DNA of 64,000 nt from an uncultured Kordiimonas sp. (GCA_947503575.1 CANNDZ010000002.1:682001-746000), one strand, 5' to 3'. Positions 8,551 to 16,434 are shown, counted from the first letter of the stretch. Made by a program: numbers and translations. Notes: generated by a model from the letters alone, not told the origin.

Positions 8551-10065
8551 CTATTCGGCCGCCTTAAGCTGTTCTGGCTCAGGGAACAGTTCATCCATGG
8601 ATACGCTACGGCCATTATCCAGCACAATACGCGCATGATAGCGTTTCAGCAGGCGTGGTTCGGGCACACCGCAACTGTGCGCTAAGATACCGACTTCCTT
8701 TTTCATGTTTTTAGCGTACGCCGCCACACGCTCTGCCTTATTGGCGGGGTCGAGCCCATATTGCAGCTTCGGGTCATGAGTGGTGATGCCGGTGGGGCAA
8801 GTATTTTTGTTACATTGCAGGGCCTGAATACAGCCGAGCGCAAACATGAAACCCCGCGCGGAGTTTACAAAATCAGCGCCGGCACAAAACGCCCACGCTA
8901 CTTCGGACGGGTTGATCATCTTCCCGCTGGCGCACACTTTCACCCGGTCGCGCAGACCATGTTTTTTCAGTATATCGACCACCAGCGGTAAGCTTTCGCG
9001 TACCGGCATGCCCATATTGTCAATCAGGCTCATGGGCGCGGCACCTGTGCCGCCATCAGCGCTGTCGATGGTGATAAAATCAGGCGCGCTTTCAATGCCG
9101 CGTTCATTGATCAGTTTGCACAGATTTTCAAAAAAGCCGTAAGCGCCAATAACCGCCTTGAAACCAACAGGCTTGCCGGTGACGTCCCTCACATACTGGA
9201 TCATATCCAGCAGGTCATCAACGCTGTCCACTTCCGGGTGCCGGTTGGGGCTGATGGCATCTTGCCCCACCTCAAGACCGCGAATGCGGGCGATTTCTTC
9301 TGTTACTTTCGCGCCCGGCAAAATGCCGCCTTTGCCGGGTTTCGCACCCTGGCTGAGTTTCAACTCAAACATTTTGACGGCATCATGTTCGGCAACAGCG
9401 CGCAATTTATCTTCGTCGAAACCACCTTCGGGTTTGCGCACGCCAAATTTTCCGGTCCCGATCTGGAAGACAATATCCGCGCCGCCTTCCAGGTGATACG
9501 GCGACAGGCCGCCTTCGCCGGTGTTCATCCAGATACCCACTTTTTTCGCCCCCGCCGACAATGCCTTAACCGCCGGGATAGAAATCGCGCCGTAGCTCAT
9601 GCCAGAGATATTGAAGATGGAATCCGTGGTGTAAGGGGTGCGGCTGTAGGGGCCAATGGTGACAGGCTGTGGGTCTTGCGCGTCTTCCTCGAGTGTTGGA
9701 AACGGGCAATTGACAAAATACACCGTGCCAGTTGGACGCAAATCTCGTGTGGATCCAAAGGCTACGGTCGAGTCTACGTTTTTGGCAGCACGATAAACCC
9801 AGGACCGTTCGGCCCGGTTAAACGGCATTTCCTCGCGGTCGAGAGCAAAGAAATACTGACGAAAAAATTCACCCAAATGTTCAAAAAAGTAACGAAAACG
9901 AGCAATAACGGGATAGTTGCGCTTAAGCGTACTTTCGGTTTGGGTTTTGTCATGGACATACAGCACAAGAACCCACAAAAGCCCTGCGCCAACCGCAAAT
10001 ATAAACAGAAAAGACAGTACTTCGAGAACACCGACCAGAAAGTCAGATATTTGACCCATATCCAT
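8551..10065 (-). CDS. FMN-binding glutamate synthase family protein, membrane-anchored
   Basis: About 504 residues corresponding to the FMN/synthase half of glutamate synthase without the glutaminase domain. A membrane segment (VLEVLSFLFIFAVGAGLLWVLV) lies at residues 12-33. The barrel includes GMSYGAISIPAVKALS, TGEGGLSPYH, DGGTGAAP and the [3Fe-4S] ligands in the pattern C-X5-C-X4-C (CIQALQC...C), exactly as in GltB. I start at ATG 10065 (MDMGQ) because AAGGAG lies seven bases upstream. The gene precedes the ThDP enzyme on the same strand with a 78-base gap. The substrate of these stand-alone forms is uncertain. Confidence 0.87.
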   Translation of the reverse strand: MDMGQISDFLVGVLEVLSFLFIFAVGAGLLWVLVLYVHDKTQTESTLKRNYPVIARFRYFFEHLGEFFRQYFFALDREEMPFNRAERSWVYRAAKNVDSTVAFGSTRDLRPTGTVYFVNCPFPTLEEDAQDPQPVTIGPYSRTPYTTDSIFNISGMSYGAISIPAVKALSAGAKKVGIWMNTGEGGLSPYHLEGGADIVFQIGTGKFGVRKPEGGFDEDKLRAVAEHDAVKMFELKLSQGAKPGKGGILPGAKVTEEIARIRGLEVGQDAISPNRHPEVDSVDDLLDMIQYVRDVTGKPVGFKAVIGAYGFFENLCKLINERGIESAPDFITIDSADGGTGAAPMSLIDNMGMPVRESLPLVVDILKKHGLRDRVKVCASGKMINPSEVAWAFCAGADFVNSARGFMFALGCIQALQCNKNTCPTGITTHDPKLQYGLDPANKAERVAAYAKNMKKEVGILAHSCGVPEPRLLKRYHARIVLDNGRSVSMDELFPEPEQLKAAE

Positions 10066-10173
10066 AAACCGCTCCTTCACCCCATGAGTTGCCAACCATA
10101 AACCATCCTGCGGAAAAATGCGCCAATAACAGTTTTTCACACTCTTGCGAAAATGTGTGATTACAGGGGGGGC

Positions 10174-10761
10174 TTATCGAGCGGAGCGCCCCAAATGGGT
10201 CATCTCATCTTTCAGTTTCTGAAACCGCGCAGGGCTAATACTGTCAACAGAACCGACAAGCGTGGTGAAAATCGGACCGACCCCCACAAAACCCAATATA
10301 TTGCGCTGCAAAGACTTCACACTGTGCATGCGATAAAACAAGCGATAAGCAACCGCAGGCATACCCATGGTAACAATGATGCGGGCTGACTTGCCTTTCA
10401 GTAAGCTGGTCAGATGCGCCATCCCTGTATGAGATGATTGCACCATGGAAGGCCGAACCGTTTGTTCCAGAAACGCCTTCAGTAGCGCAGGCATGGTACC
10501 AAGCCACAACGGGTACACAATCACTATATGATCGGCCCGTAATATCTCGGTCTGGGCGTCCTTAAGCGCAGATGGCGCCTGTTCCTGTTTCCAGTTTTCA
10601 GCATCGCGGAGTATCGGGAAGTCAAGCGCCCCAACGTCCAGCGTTTCAACCTTGAAGCCCGCTTCCTGAGCACCGCGGCCATAGGCTTCCGCAAGGGCAT
10701 GACACAGATGGTTACCCCCACTGTGCGGATGGCCCTGAAGGATTAGGATTCGTTTTGACAT
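10174..10761 (-). CDS. NAD(P)H dehydrogenase (quinone)/flavodoxin-fold family protein
   Basis: 195 residues with a flavodoxin-like fold of the KefF/NQO type. The start RILILQGHPHSGG is the FMN phosphate loop; IVIVYPLWLGTMPALLKAF is the family signature around residue 80; IIVTMGMPA follows near 130. It would reduce quinones or other electrophiles with NAD(P)H and FMN. It is divergent from the hydrolase gene at 10958, with two inverted repeats in between. Confidence 0.82.
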   Translation of the reverse strand: MSKRILILQGHPHSGGNHLCHALAEAYGRGAQEAGFKVETLDVGALDFPILRDAENWKQEQAPSALKDAQTEILRADHIVIVYPLWLGTMPALLKAFLEQTVRPSMVQSSHTGMAHLTSLLKGKSARIIVTMGMPAVAYRLFYRMHSVKSLQRNILGFVGVGPIFTTLVGSVDSISPARFQKLKDEMTHLGRSAR

Positions 10762-10823
10762 GGCTCCTTGCTTTCTAAATCAGCTTTTGACTAATTCAGT
10801 GTAGCAGCGTTGCGTTTCATATC

Positions 10824-10877
10824 TTTGACAGCGATCAAATGAGCGTGCCTGACAGGTAACCACAATCTTGTTACCTG
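10824..10877. promoter_or_regulatory. Two inverted repeats between divergent genes
   Basis: Arms TTTGA (10824-10828) and TCAAA (10835-10839) form a short dyad. Further on, CAGGTAAC (10853-10860) and GTTACCTG (10870-10877) form a perfect 8-bp dyad with 9-bp spacing. They lie between the quinone reductase (minus) and the hydrolase (plus), where a shared operator would sit. No T-run follows either repeat, so these are not terminators. The binding protein is unknown. Confidence 0.4.
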
Positions 10878-10957
10878 GCCGTCATCCACGCACACAAGCC
10901 TTGCGCCAAAACCCAGCAAACACCATCATAAAGGCATTCGGGCATAAGGAGCCGCAC

Positions 10958-11716
10958 ATGAAATCTGAAAAAGTTGTCTTTACCGGGTCCCAGGGTTTTG
11001 ATCTGGCCGCACGCTATGATGGCCCGGACGAAACACCCCGTGCCTCTGCGCTGTTTGCGCATTGCTTTACGTGCGGCAAGGACCTGAACGCCATAAACCG
11101 TATCGCTCGCGCCTTGGCAGCAGACGGTATTGGCCTGTTTCGCTTTGACTTTACCGGGCTCGGGTTATCAAACGGCGATTTTGCCAATACCAATTTTTCA
11201 TCCAATGTTGATGACCTGGTCGCGGCAGCAGACCATATGCGCGACACCATGGGCGCACCCACCATCATGATTGGTCACAGCCTTGGCGGTGCAGCAACGC
11301 TGGTTGCCGCAAACCGCGTACCCGAAGTGCGCGCCGTTGCCACCATCGGCGCACCCTTTGACAGTGAAAATGTGCTGAAGCAGTTTAAAAACGATATCGA
11401 CACCATCGAAACCGACGGCGAAGCAGAGGTTATGCTGGCGGGCAGACCGTTCAAAATGAAAAAGCAATTTATCAAAGATGCCCGCAGCCAGAATGTCGCG
11501 GACCATATCGGGCGGCTAAAAAAGCCCCTTTTGGTCATGCATTCCCCGATAGACGAAACCGTGGGCATTGATCACGCCCGCAAGATTTATGAGGCCGCCA
11601 AGCATCCGAAAAGCTATGTCTCGTTAGATAAAGCAGATCATTTGCTGATGAAAAATGCGGCAGACGGGCAGTATGTGGCCCGTGTTCTGTCCGCCTGGGC
11701 CAGCCAGTATATCTAG
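10958..11716 (+). CDS. Alpha/beta hydrolase (the hydrolase half of hydrolase-OsmC proteins)
   Basis: About 252 residues. The order of motifs is HCFTCGKDL near residue 28, FDFTGLGLS, the nucleophile elbow GHSLGGAA (serine), SPIDETV (acid) and KADHLL (histidine), a complete Ser-Asp-His triad. This arrangement is typical of the hydrolase domain fused to OsmC in many proteobacteria, but here the frame stops after the hydrolase. I start at ATG 10958, with AAGGAG six bases upstream. The natural substrate is unknown. Confidence 0.82.
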   Translation: MKSEKVVFTGSQGFDLAARYDGPDETPRASALFAHCFTCGKDLNAINRIARALAADGIGLFRFDFTGLGLSNGDFANTNFSSNVDDLVAAADHMRDTMGAPTIMIGHSLGGAATLVAANRVPEVRAVATIGAPFDSENVLKQFKNDIDTIETDGEAEVMLAGRPFKMKKQFIKDARSQNVADHIGRLKKPLLVMHSPIDETVGIDHARKIYEAAKHPKSYVSLDKADHLLMKNAADGQYVARVLSAWASQYI

Positions 11717-11756
11717 CCTGCCCCCTCAATAAACTGTGGGCGTGGCACCAATCCCA

Positions 11757-12188
11757 TCAGTCAGCTGCATCCTGCGCATCGGCAAAAATCTGTTCCAGCA
11801 CTTCAAAAGGCAGCATCACGCTGCCGTGCCGACCGGGGTGATCCTTCACTGCGGCCAAAAGCCGCAGCTTATGCCATTTATCGGGGAAAGCAGCATCACC
11901 TGTTTTCACCATGGCACGAAAGCGGCCCGCGATATCCAACAGCTCTGGTGCGGTCAGGCCAATAACCTGTTCCCCCACAATCGCAGCAGCAGCCTGCCCC
12001 AGGGCGCAGGCCTTCACTTCCTGCCCGTAGCCAGTGATAACACCGTTCTGCACCACAGCGTCTGCAGTGATGCGGCTACCGCAAATGCGGCTGGTTTTCA
12101 CCGCCGTCCTGTCTGCGTTGTCTAGCCGACCCTGATGAGGGATGCGGGTGGTCAAACGCAAAATTTCTGTGTTGTACAGCTCGGTCAT
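11757..12188 (-). CDS. Iron-sulfur cluster assembly scaffold protein, NifU-like
   Basis: About 143 residues of the NifU/IscU-like scaffold family. Two of the usual cluster cysteines are clear (SRICGSRI near residue 33 and KACALGQAAAA near 60); the third family position appears as histidine in HPGRHGSVMLPF. This variant is common beside folE and hisI in alphaproteobacteria. I start at ATG 12188 (MTELYN), which matches the conserved family start, not the longer frame. It is divergent from folE. Its target proteins are unknown. Confidence 0.82.
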   Translation of the reverse strand: MTELYNTEILRLTTRIPHQGRLDNADRTAVKTSRICGSRITADAVVQNGVITGYGQEVKACALGQAAAAIVGEQVIGLTAPELLDIAGRFRAMVKTGDAAFPDKWHKLRLLAAVKDHPGRHGSVMLPFEVLEQIFADAQDAAD

Positions 12189-12325
12189 GGTGGGAGTATT
12201 CAAGCCTTTTCCTGATCCATCTTCAAGGTTTTGCCGTATTTGTTTTCTGGTGACGCAATAAAGATCACGCAAGGCAAACCCTTGAAGTTTGCTTGATTAA
12301 TCTCTTAAGCTTACCATATCAACAG

Positions 12326-12427
12326 CGTTTGTCGCCTTTGGGAAACAAGTCCCCAAAAGTGTGTTAATCGCGACAAACGTTACATTGGTCCGGGTAAACA
12401 GAACCGGGCCCTATTGGAAAGGAAATC
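12326..12427 (+). promoter_or_regulatory. Structured folE leader; candidate THF-II (folE-motif) riboswitch
   Basis: Two hairpins lie directly upstream of folE. The first has outer arms CGTTTGTCGC (12326-12335) and GCGACAAACG (12370-12379), with a nested TTTGGG/CCCAAA stem. The second pairs GGTCCGG (12387-12393) with CCGGGCC (12404-12410) around a 10-base purine-rich loop. The ribosome site GGAAAGGA follows at once (12416-12423). Tetrahydrofolate class II riboswitches, first described as the folE RNA motif, occur upstream of folE in alphaproteobacteria. I cannot confirm the consensus bases here, so the class assignment is tentative. The outer dyad could instead be a protein-binding site. Confidence 0.4.
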
Positions 12428-12430
12428 CGA

Positions 12431-13060
12431 ATGGATGCCGTACTTGAAAGGCCCGAAAACGGTCCTGAACTGAAGGTAATCCCGCAGGACGCCGCTGAAA
12501 GCCCTACCCGGGCCGAGGCCGAAGCCGCGGTTCGCACCCTGATTAAATGGGCTGGCGATGACCCAACAAGGGAAGGCCTTCTTGATACGCCAAAGCGTGT
12601 TGTGAAAGCCTATGAAGAATTTTTTAATGGCTACAAAAAGGACCCGGCAGAAATTCTGTCGCGCACCTTTGAAGAGGTTGCCGGGTATGACGACATGGTC
12701 GTGTTGCGCGGCATTAAGGTCGAAAGCCACTGCGAGCATCATATGGTGCCTGTGCTTGGTACGGCCCATGTAGCCTACATGCCAAATGGCAGTGTTGTTG
12801 GCATTTCCAAGCTCGCCCGTATTGTGGAAGCTTTTGGTAAACGCCTGCAAACGCAGGAAACGATGACTGCGCAAATTGCCGATGCGCTGGAGGAACACCT
12901 GGACCCCAAAGGGGTTGCTGTGGTGATCGATGCCACGCACAGCTGCATGTCGTGCCGCGGTGTAAAGCATTCTGACGTTTACACCATCACACGTCAGTTC
13001 CGTGGCTGCTTTAAAGAGGCCGATCAGGAACGCCGTTTCTGGGATCTTGTCCGCGGCTAA
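12431..13060 (+). CDS. folE: GTP cyclohydrolase I
   Basis: This enzyme converts GTP to dihydroneopterin triphosphate, the first step of folate synthesis. It is 209 residues long. Zinc ligands are in [10 protein letters not shown] (Cys and His) and in [10 protein letters not shown], and the active-site region [20 protein letters not shown] is intact. This is the canonical FolE1 form with the usual family length. The ATG at 12431 has GGAAAGGA upstream, and a structured leader precedes it. hisI follows on the same strand. Confidence 0.97.
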   Translation: MDAVLERPENGPELKVIPQDAAESPTRAEAEAAVRTLIKWAGDDPTREGLLDTPKRVVKAYEEFFNGYKKDPAEILSRTFEEVAGYDDMVVLRGIKVESHCEHHMVPVLGTAHVAYMPNGSVVGISKLARIVEAFGKRLQTQETMTAQIADALEEHLDPKGVAVVIDATHSCMSCRGVKHSDVYTITRQFRGCFKEADQERRFWDLVRG

Positions 13061-13111
13061 TTGCGGGACAAACAACTAATGCTTGATGAAGCGGCGTGGT
13101 TATCTGACTAT

Positions 13112-13168
13112 GCCGCTTTATTTTTGGGCCGCTTTATTTTTGGGCCGCTTTATTTTTGGGCCGCTTTA
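13112..13168 (+). repeat. 16-bp tandem repeat, about 3.6 copies
   Basis: The unit GCCGCTTTATTTTTGG is repeated three times without change (13112-13127, 13128-13143, 13144-13159), followed by a 9-base partial copy. It fills the gap between the folE stop and hisI. Identical copies suggest recent slippage. Each copy carries a T-run after a GC-rich stretch but does not form a clear hairpin. Confidence 0.9.
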
Positions 13169-13178
13169 GTGTTGGAAA

Positions 13179-13613
13179 ATGCACATGACCAAAATCCAGT
13201 TTGCTGACAGATCAGACCGCGCGGCGGTGGAAACCGGCACCGGCTTTGCGCCCAAGTTTGACGAGCGCGGCCTGATCCCCGTTTTCACCACCTGCGCAAC
13301 AACAGGAAAGGCCCTGATGCAGGCCTGGATGAACGCAGAAGCAATCCAGAAAACTATTGAAACTGGCGAAGCGCACTATTTCAGTCGGTCCCGCCAGGAA
13401 CTGTGGCACAAAGGCGCGACGTCCGGCGAACTTCAGGTGGTCAAAGCGTTCCGCGTTGACTGCGACCAAGACAGCCTGTGGCTGATCGTCGAGCAAAAAG
13501 GCGGTAAATGTTGTCATGTGGGGTATGAAAGCTGCTTTTTTCGCGAAATCCCGGTTGGCATCACCGTTGACGGCGATGTGCCATACCAACTGGTAAAAAA
13601 CAGCAAGGAATAG
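13179..13613 (+). CDS. hisI: Phosphoribosyl-AMP cyclohydrolase
   Basis: Opens the adenine ring of phosphoribosyl-AMP, the third step of histidine synthesis. 144 residues, cyclohydrolase domain only (no HisE fusion). The signature runs [26 protein letters not shown] without breaks, then [18 protein letters not shown] (metal aspartates) and the two conserved cysteines of [16 protein letters not shown]. Start ATG at 13179; another ATG six bases later is possible. Its distance from other his genes is typical of alphaproteobacteria that carry it next to folE. Confidence 0.95.
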   Translation: MHMTKIQFADRSDRAAVETGTGFAPKFDERGLIPVFTTCATTGKALMQAWMNAEAIQKTIETGEAHYFSRSRQELWHKGATSGELQVVKAFRVDCDQDSLWLIVEQKGGKCCHVGYESCFFREIPVGITVDGDVPYQLVKNSKE

Positions 13614-13671
13614 GTTGGGCTTAACTGCTGGGGTCAGAACCCTGGTTGCATCGATTACAGCTTTACTTAAT

Positions 13672-13686
13672 GTTCACTATCTGTTC
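13672..13686 (+). promoter_or_regulatory. LexA SOS box (GTTC-N7-GTTC)
   Basis: GTTC at 13672-13675 and GTTC at 13683-13686 are separated by exactly seven bases (ACTATCT). This is the direct-repeat LexA operator of alphaproteobacteria, with no mismatch. It lies 35 bases upstream of the ATG of a Y-family polymerase, exactly where an SOS operator would be expected. No other gene starts nearby. Confidence 0.85.
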
Positions 13687-13721
13687 TCATTCTGCAATAC
13701 TGATAAACGGTTTGTAGTATC

Positions 13722-14969
13722 ATGAGAAAACCAACAACAATTGAACGACTGTTTTTAGATTTTGATGGCTTTTTTGCCGGCGTCGAAGAACAGGCGCGCC
13801 CACGCCTGCGGGGTAAGCCTATCGGCGTTACGCCGTTCGAGACCAACACTGGCACCTGTGTTATCGCCGCCAATCAGGCGGCAAAAACCAGAGGTGTCAA
13901 AACCGGCATGTCCGTTACAGAAGCACGCCGTGTGTGCCCCAGTATAGAATTGGTACCGCAGTCTCCTGATTTGTATGAGCGCGCACACCGTAAACTATGC
14001 TTACTGGTAGAACAGGAAATCCCAATTGATGTCATATGCAGCATTGACGAAATGTGCTGCCGGCTGGAGCCAAAAGACATTGCTAATCCGCAAGCCCTGT
14101 CGGACCGCATAAAGGCGCGGATCAAAGCAAATATTGGTGATTACATTACATGTTCCATTGGCATGGCCCCCAATCTGCAGCTTGCGAAAATCGCAGCAGA
14201 AATGGATAAACCCAACGGGTTCACGGTTCTGCATCCACAGGATTTACCGGGCCGCTTGCTTGGTCTGCAAATCAGTGATTTTCCAGGAATTGGCAGCGGC
14301 ATGAAAACCCGGTTGATTGATGCAAATATTACCACTGTTGAAGACTTGTGGAACACCCAGCCAAAACATCTGCGCGCCCTGTGGGGAAATGTAACTGGCG
14401 AAAGATTTTGGTATGCCTTGCACGGGTATGAAATTCAGGCAGAACATACCCAGCGCGCCATGTTCGGGCACGGCCGCGTGTTGCCGCCGGATTGGCGAGA
14501 TTTTGATAATGCGTTTAATGCTGCGCGCCTGCTAACAATAAAAGCTGCCCGCCGCCTGCGCCGCGAGAGTTTTCTGGCCAATACGTTTGGGCTGTGGCTG
14601 CGCCTGAAAGACGACCGCTGGTCTGGCGATATGCATATTGGGGCTGCAAACGATGACCAGGCTGCCATTCGGGCCCTGACAACCTTGTGGCAAAAAGCGC
14701 AATCAGAATTGCCGCAAACAGCCAGGATAAAACGGTTTTATGTTGCGCTGTATCATCTACAGCCTGCCGCGGCAGAACAGTTCGATATGTTCACCAAAAA
14801 TGATGCCCAGCGAAAAAAATGGGCGTCGGTAAGCACCGCAATTGACGAGCTTAACCAACGCAACGCCAAAACACTGGTTAGCATGGGGCCATGGACGCCG
14901 CCGCCCGGTGGGTATGCTGGCGGTAAAATCGCCTTTGGACGGGTGCCCGATATGGAGGATTTCTGGTGA
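13722..14969 (+). CDS. Divergent Y-family (DinB-like) DNA polymerase
   Basis: A translesion polymerase of 415 residues. The palm has LFLDFDGFFAGVEEQ (metal-binding Asp13, probable steric-gate Phe18) and SIDE at 107-110 with catalytic Asp109/Glu110. GMAPNLQLAKIAAEMDKPNG and a helix-hairpin-helix region (FPGIGSGMKTRL) follow, then the little-finger domain. QFDMF near residues 353-357 resembles a beta-clamp binding motif. It differs from standard DinB after SIDE (MCCRL for AFLD) and at the C terminus. Relatives are often mislabelled as type VI secretion protein ImpB. An SOS box sits upstream, and the stop overlaps the next gene. Confidence 0.88.
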   Translation: MRKPTTIERLFLDFDGFFAGVEEQARPRLRGKPIGVTPFETNTGTCVIAANQAAKTRGVKTGMSVTEARRVCPSIELVPQSPDLYERAHRKLCLLVEQEIPIDVICSIDEMCCRLEPKDIANPQALSDRIKARIKANIGDYITCSIGMAPNLQLAKIAAEMDKPNGFTVLHPQDLPGRLLGLQISDFPGIGSGMKTRLIDANITTVEDLWNTQPKHLRALWGNVTGERFWYALHGYEIQAEHTQRAMFGHGRVLPPDWRDFDNAFNAARLLTIKAARRLRRESFLANTFGLWLRLKDDRWSGDMHIGAANDDQAAIRALTTLWQKAQSELPQTARIKRFYVALYHLQPAAAEQFDMFTKNDAQRKKWASVSTAIDELNQRNAKTLVSMGPWTPPPGGYAGGKIAFGRVPDMEDFW

Positions 14970-15211
14970 CTTTGGAGTTACAACTAGCTGACTATTTTAA
15001 TGGGTATCGTTTTCGCCTGCAATGTAGGCAATGCGGCAATGGCTGGCATAAGGACCCGGCTGATTTGTTGCAGCATCCCATGCTACATACTCGTATGTAC
15101 CTGCATGAGGTGGAACAGGCACTGCCATGCCGTGCCTGTCACAAAATTGCGGTTAAAATAACGCCTATCATTATAAAGCCAACCCATCATTTTGTTGGTG
15201 GCCTGGGATAA
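14966..15211 (+). CDS. Small four-cysteine protein coupled to the Y-family polymerase
   Basis: 81 residues starting with GTG inside the stop of the polymerase gene (GTGA), so translation is coupled. Two CxxC pairs (Cys20/Cys23 and Cys55/Cys58) are separated by about 30 residues rich in His, Leu and Met, which suggests a zinc-ribbon-like fold. The C terminus is hydrophobic and basic. I do not recognise the family. Sharing the SOS-controlled transcript implies a role with the polymerase, for example in recruitment or DNA binding; this is inference. Confidence 0.72.
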   Translation: MTLELQLADYFNGYRFRLQCRQCGNGWHKDPADLLQHPMLHTRMYLHEVEQALPCRACHKIAVKITPIIIKPTHHFVGGLG

Positions 15212-15314
15212 AACACATCACATGGGTAGGCGTGCCGCCACCATAAAACATACACACCCGCCCATACAGGAACGGCATGGAAATCACAAAAAAGTTATAC
15301 AATAACATTTCATC

Positions 15315-15482
15315 GCATCCATCCCACGCTTTGGCGCAGCGCTATGGTGCTGCGGGATGCCTGCGGTATTCTGCACTCAAACAAGGCACTAACGACACGA
15401 CAGCGAAGATACCCCAACCTCACGGGTTGGATTTACGATCCTCTTAATAAGCACTCAGGCCACTTCGGTGGCCTGTTTTTTT
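15315..15482 (+). ncRNA. Candidate structured RNA ending in a terminator
   Basis: The 374-base gap 15212-15585 holds no convincing ORF but folds strongly. The first hairpin lies at 15320-15359: CATCCC/GGGATG outside, GCAGCGC-TATG-GTGCTGC inside. The second is CCCAACC-TCAC-GGGTTGG at 15413-15430. A UUCG-loop terminator closes the series at 15456-15482. This could be a small RNA of roughly 170-190 bases or the 3' end of the polymerase transcript. It does not match an RNA family I can name, and no strong promoter is visible. Confidence 0.35.
15456..15482 (+). terminator. Rho-independent terminator with TTCG tetraloop
   Basis: Stem CAGGCCAC (15456-15463), loop TTCG, stem GTGGCCTG (15468-15475), then seven T. 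It works on the plus strand only, since no matching A-run precedes it. It closes either the polymerase operon or the structured RNA upstream. Confidence 0.88.
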
Positions 15483-15585
15483 CCCGGTAACAAACAACAT
15501 TAAAAGTGCAGGGATGACAAAGGGACCGCTGCTGCCCTATTCTGCCAACAGATAGATCACTAGCCCGGTCATTAGAAGGTATCAT

Positions 15586-16434
15586 ATGAAATACTGCTGT
15601 TTGGTGTTGGCACTGTTTATGGGGCTTGCCGTTCAGGTACCCGCAGGCGTTTTAGCGCAGGATAAAATCCGTAAAAACCTGCCACCGCGTGCCTTACCGC
15701 AAAACAACGTTACCAGCTTCCACCGACGCGCAGTCGACAGTAATGCAAAGCCATGGCAATCCATTGGGCGGGTCAACATTGGCGGGCGGGCGCATTGCAG
15801 CGGCACACTGGTCGGCAAGGATGTGGTGCTCACCGCCGCCCACTGCGTATACTCCAAGCGGGATCAGAAAATGGTGGTGCCGGGTATTGTGCATTTTGTC
15901 GCCGGCTATTCAAAAGGCGACTACCTCGGCCATTCCAAAGTGAAGTCCTACATTGTTGGGGACGGGTACCGCGGCGAAGAGGGAGCAAGCCGGTCAAATC
16001 TGGCTCATGACTGGGCCTTATTAACACTGGAAAAACCGCTGGGGGAAACACTGGGGTTCCTAACCGTGCCAACCGGCTGGTTTGACCAACCGGAAACAAC
16101 CGGATTGCCGCGCCCAATGCCCAAGTCTAAGCCACGCAATCTGGAAATCGCCGCCGGTGTAACCACAGCGGGGTATCCCGGCGACCGCAAGCATGTTTTG
16201 TCGCTGGAAGAAAACTGCAACATCATCACCACCGCCAACGCAGGCAGGATTTTATTCACCAGCTGTATCGCCCTCAGCGGTGACAGTGGCGGCCCTATTT
16301 TGCAAAAAACTGATGAGGACTGGAACATTATCGGTGTTCAAACGTCGGCCCTGAAGGCAGGTAATAAAATTTCGGGTGTCGGCATTTCAGCCCTGGTTTA
16401 CCAGCCATACCTCGCCGCCCTTATGGACCCATAA
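15586..16434 (+). CDS. Secreted trypsin-like serine protease (family S1)
   Basis: 282 residues. A signal peptide (CCLVLALFMGLAVQVP, then AGVLAQ) precedes a chymotrypsin-fold domain. The triad is visible: His in LTAAHCV near residue 86, Asp in HDWALL near 143 and Ser in SGDSGGPIL near 230. Two cysteines flank the active serine region (ENCN and TSC). Such proteins are exported peptidases; substrates are unknown. It stands alone, with a terminator upstream and a 131-base gap before gloB. Confidence 0.88.
   Translation: MKYCCLVLALFMGLAVQVPAGVLAQDKIRKNLPPRALPQNNVTSFHRRAVDSNAKPWQSIGRVNIGGRAHCSGTLVGKDVVLTAAHCVYSKRDQKMVVPGIVHFVAGYSKGDYLGHSKVKSYIVGDGYRGEEGASRSNLAHDWALLTLEKPLGETLGFLTVPTGWFDQPETTGLPRPMPKSKPRNLEIAAGVTTAGYPGDRKHVLSLEENCNIITTANAGRILFTSCIALSGDSGGPILQKTDEDWNIIGVQTSALKAGNKISGVGISALVYQPYLAALMDP

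Noticed and set aside
9238-10101. Long open frame (287 codons) on the plus strand opposite the FMN glutamate-synthase-like gene
   Set aside because: It lies antisense to a gene with clear motifs and intact [3Fe-4S] cysteines; its own translation shows no domain. It is a codon-bias shadow.
13722-14969. Annotation as a type VI secretion protein (ImpB)
   Set aside because: The name arises from confusion with ImpB/MucB/SamB UmuC-like polymerases. The catalytic palm motifs show a DNA polymerase, and no T6SS genes are near.
15212-15585. tRNA, SRP RNA or tmRNA gene in the structured gap
   Set aside because: No acceptor stem with TTCGA-type T-arm and no SRP or tmRNA conserved bases; only generic hairpins and a terminator.
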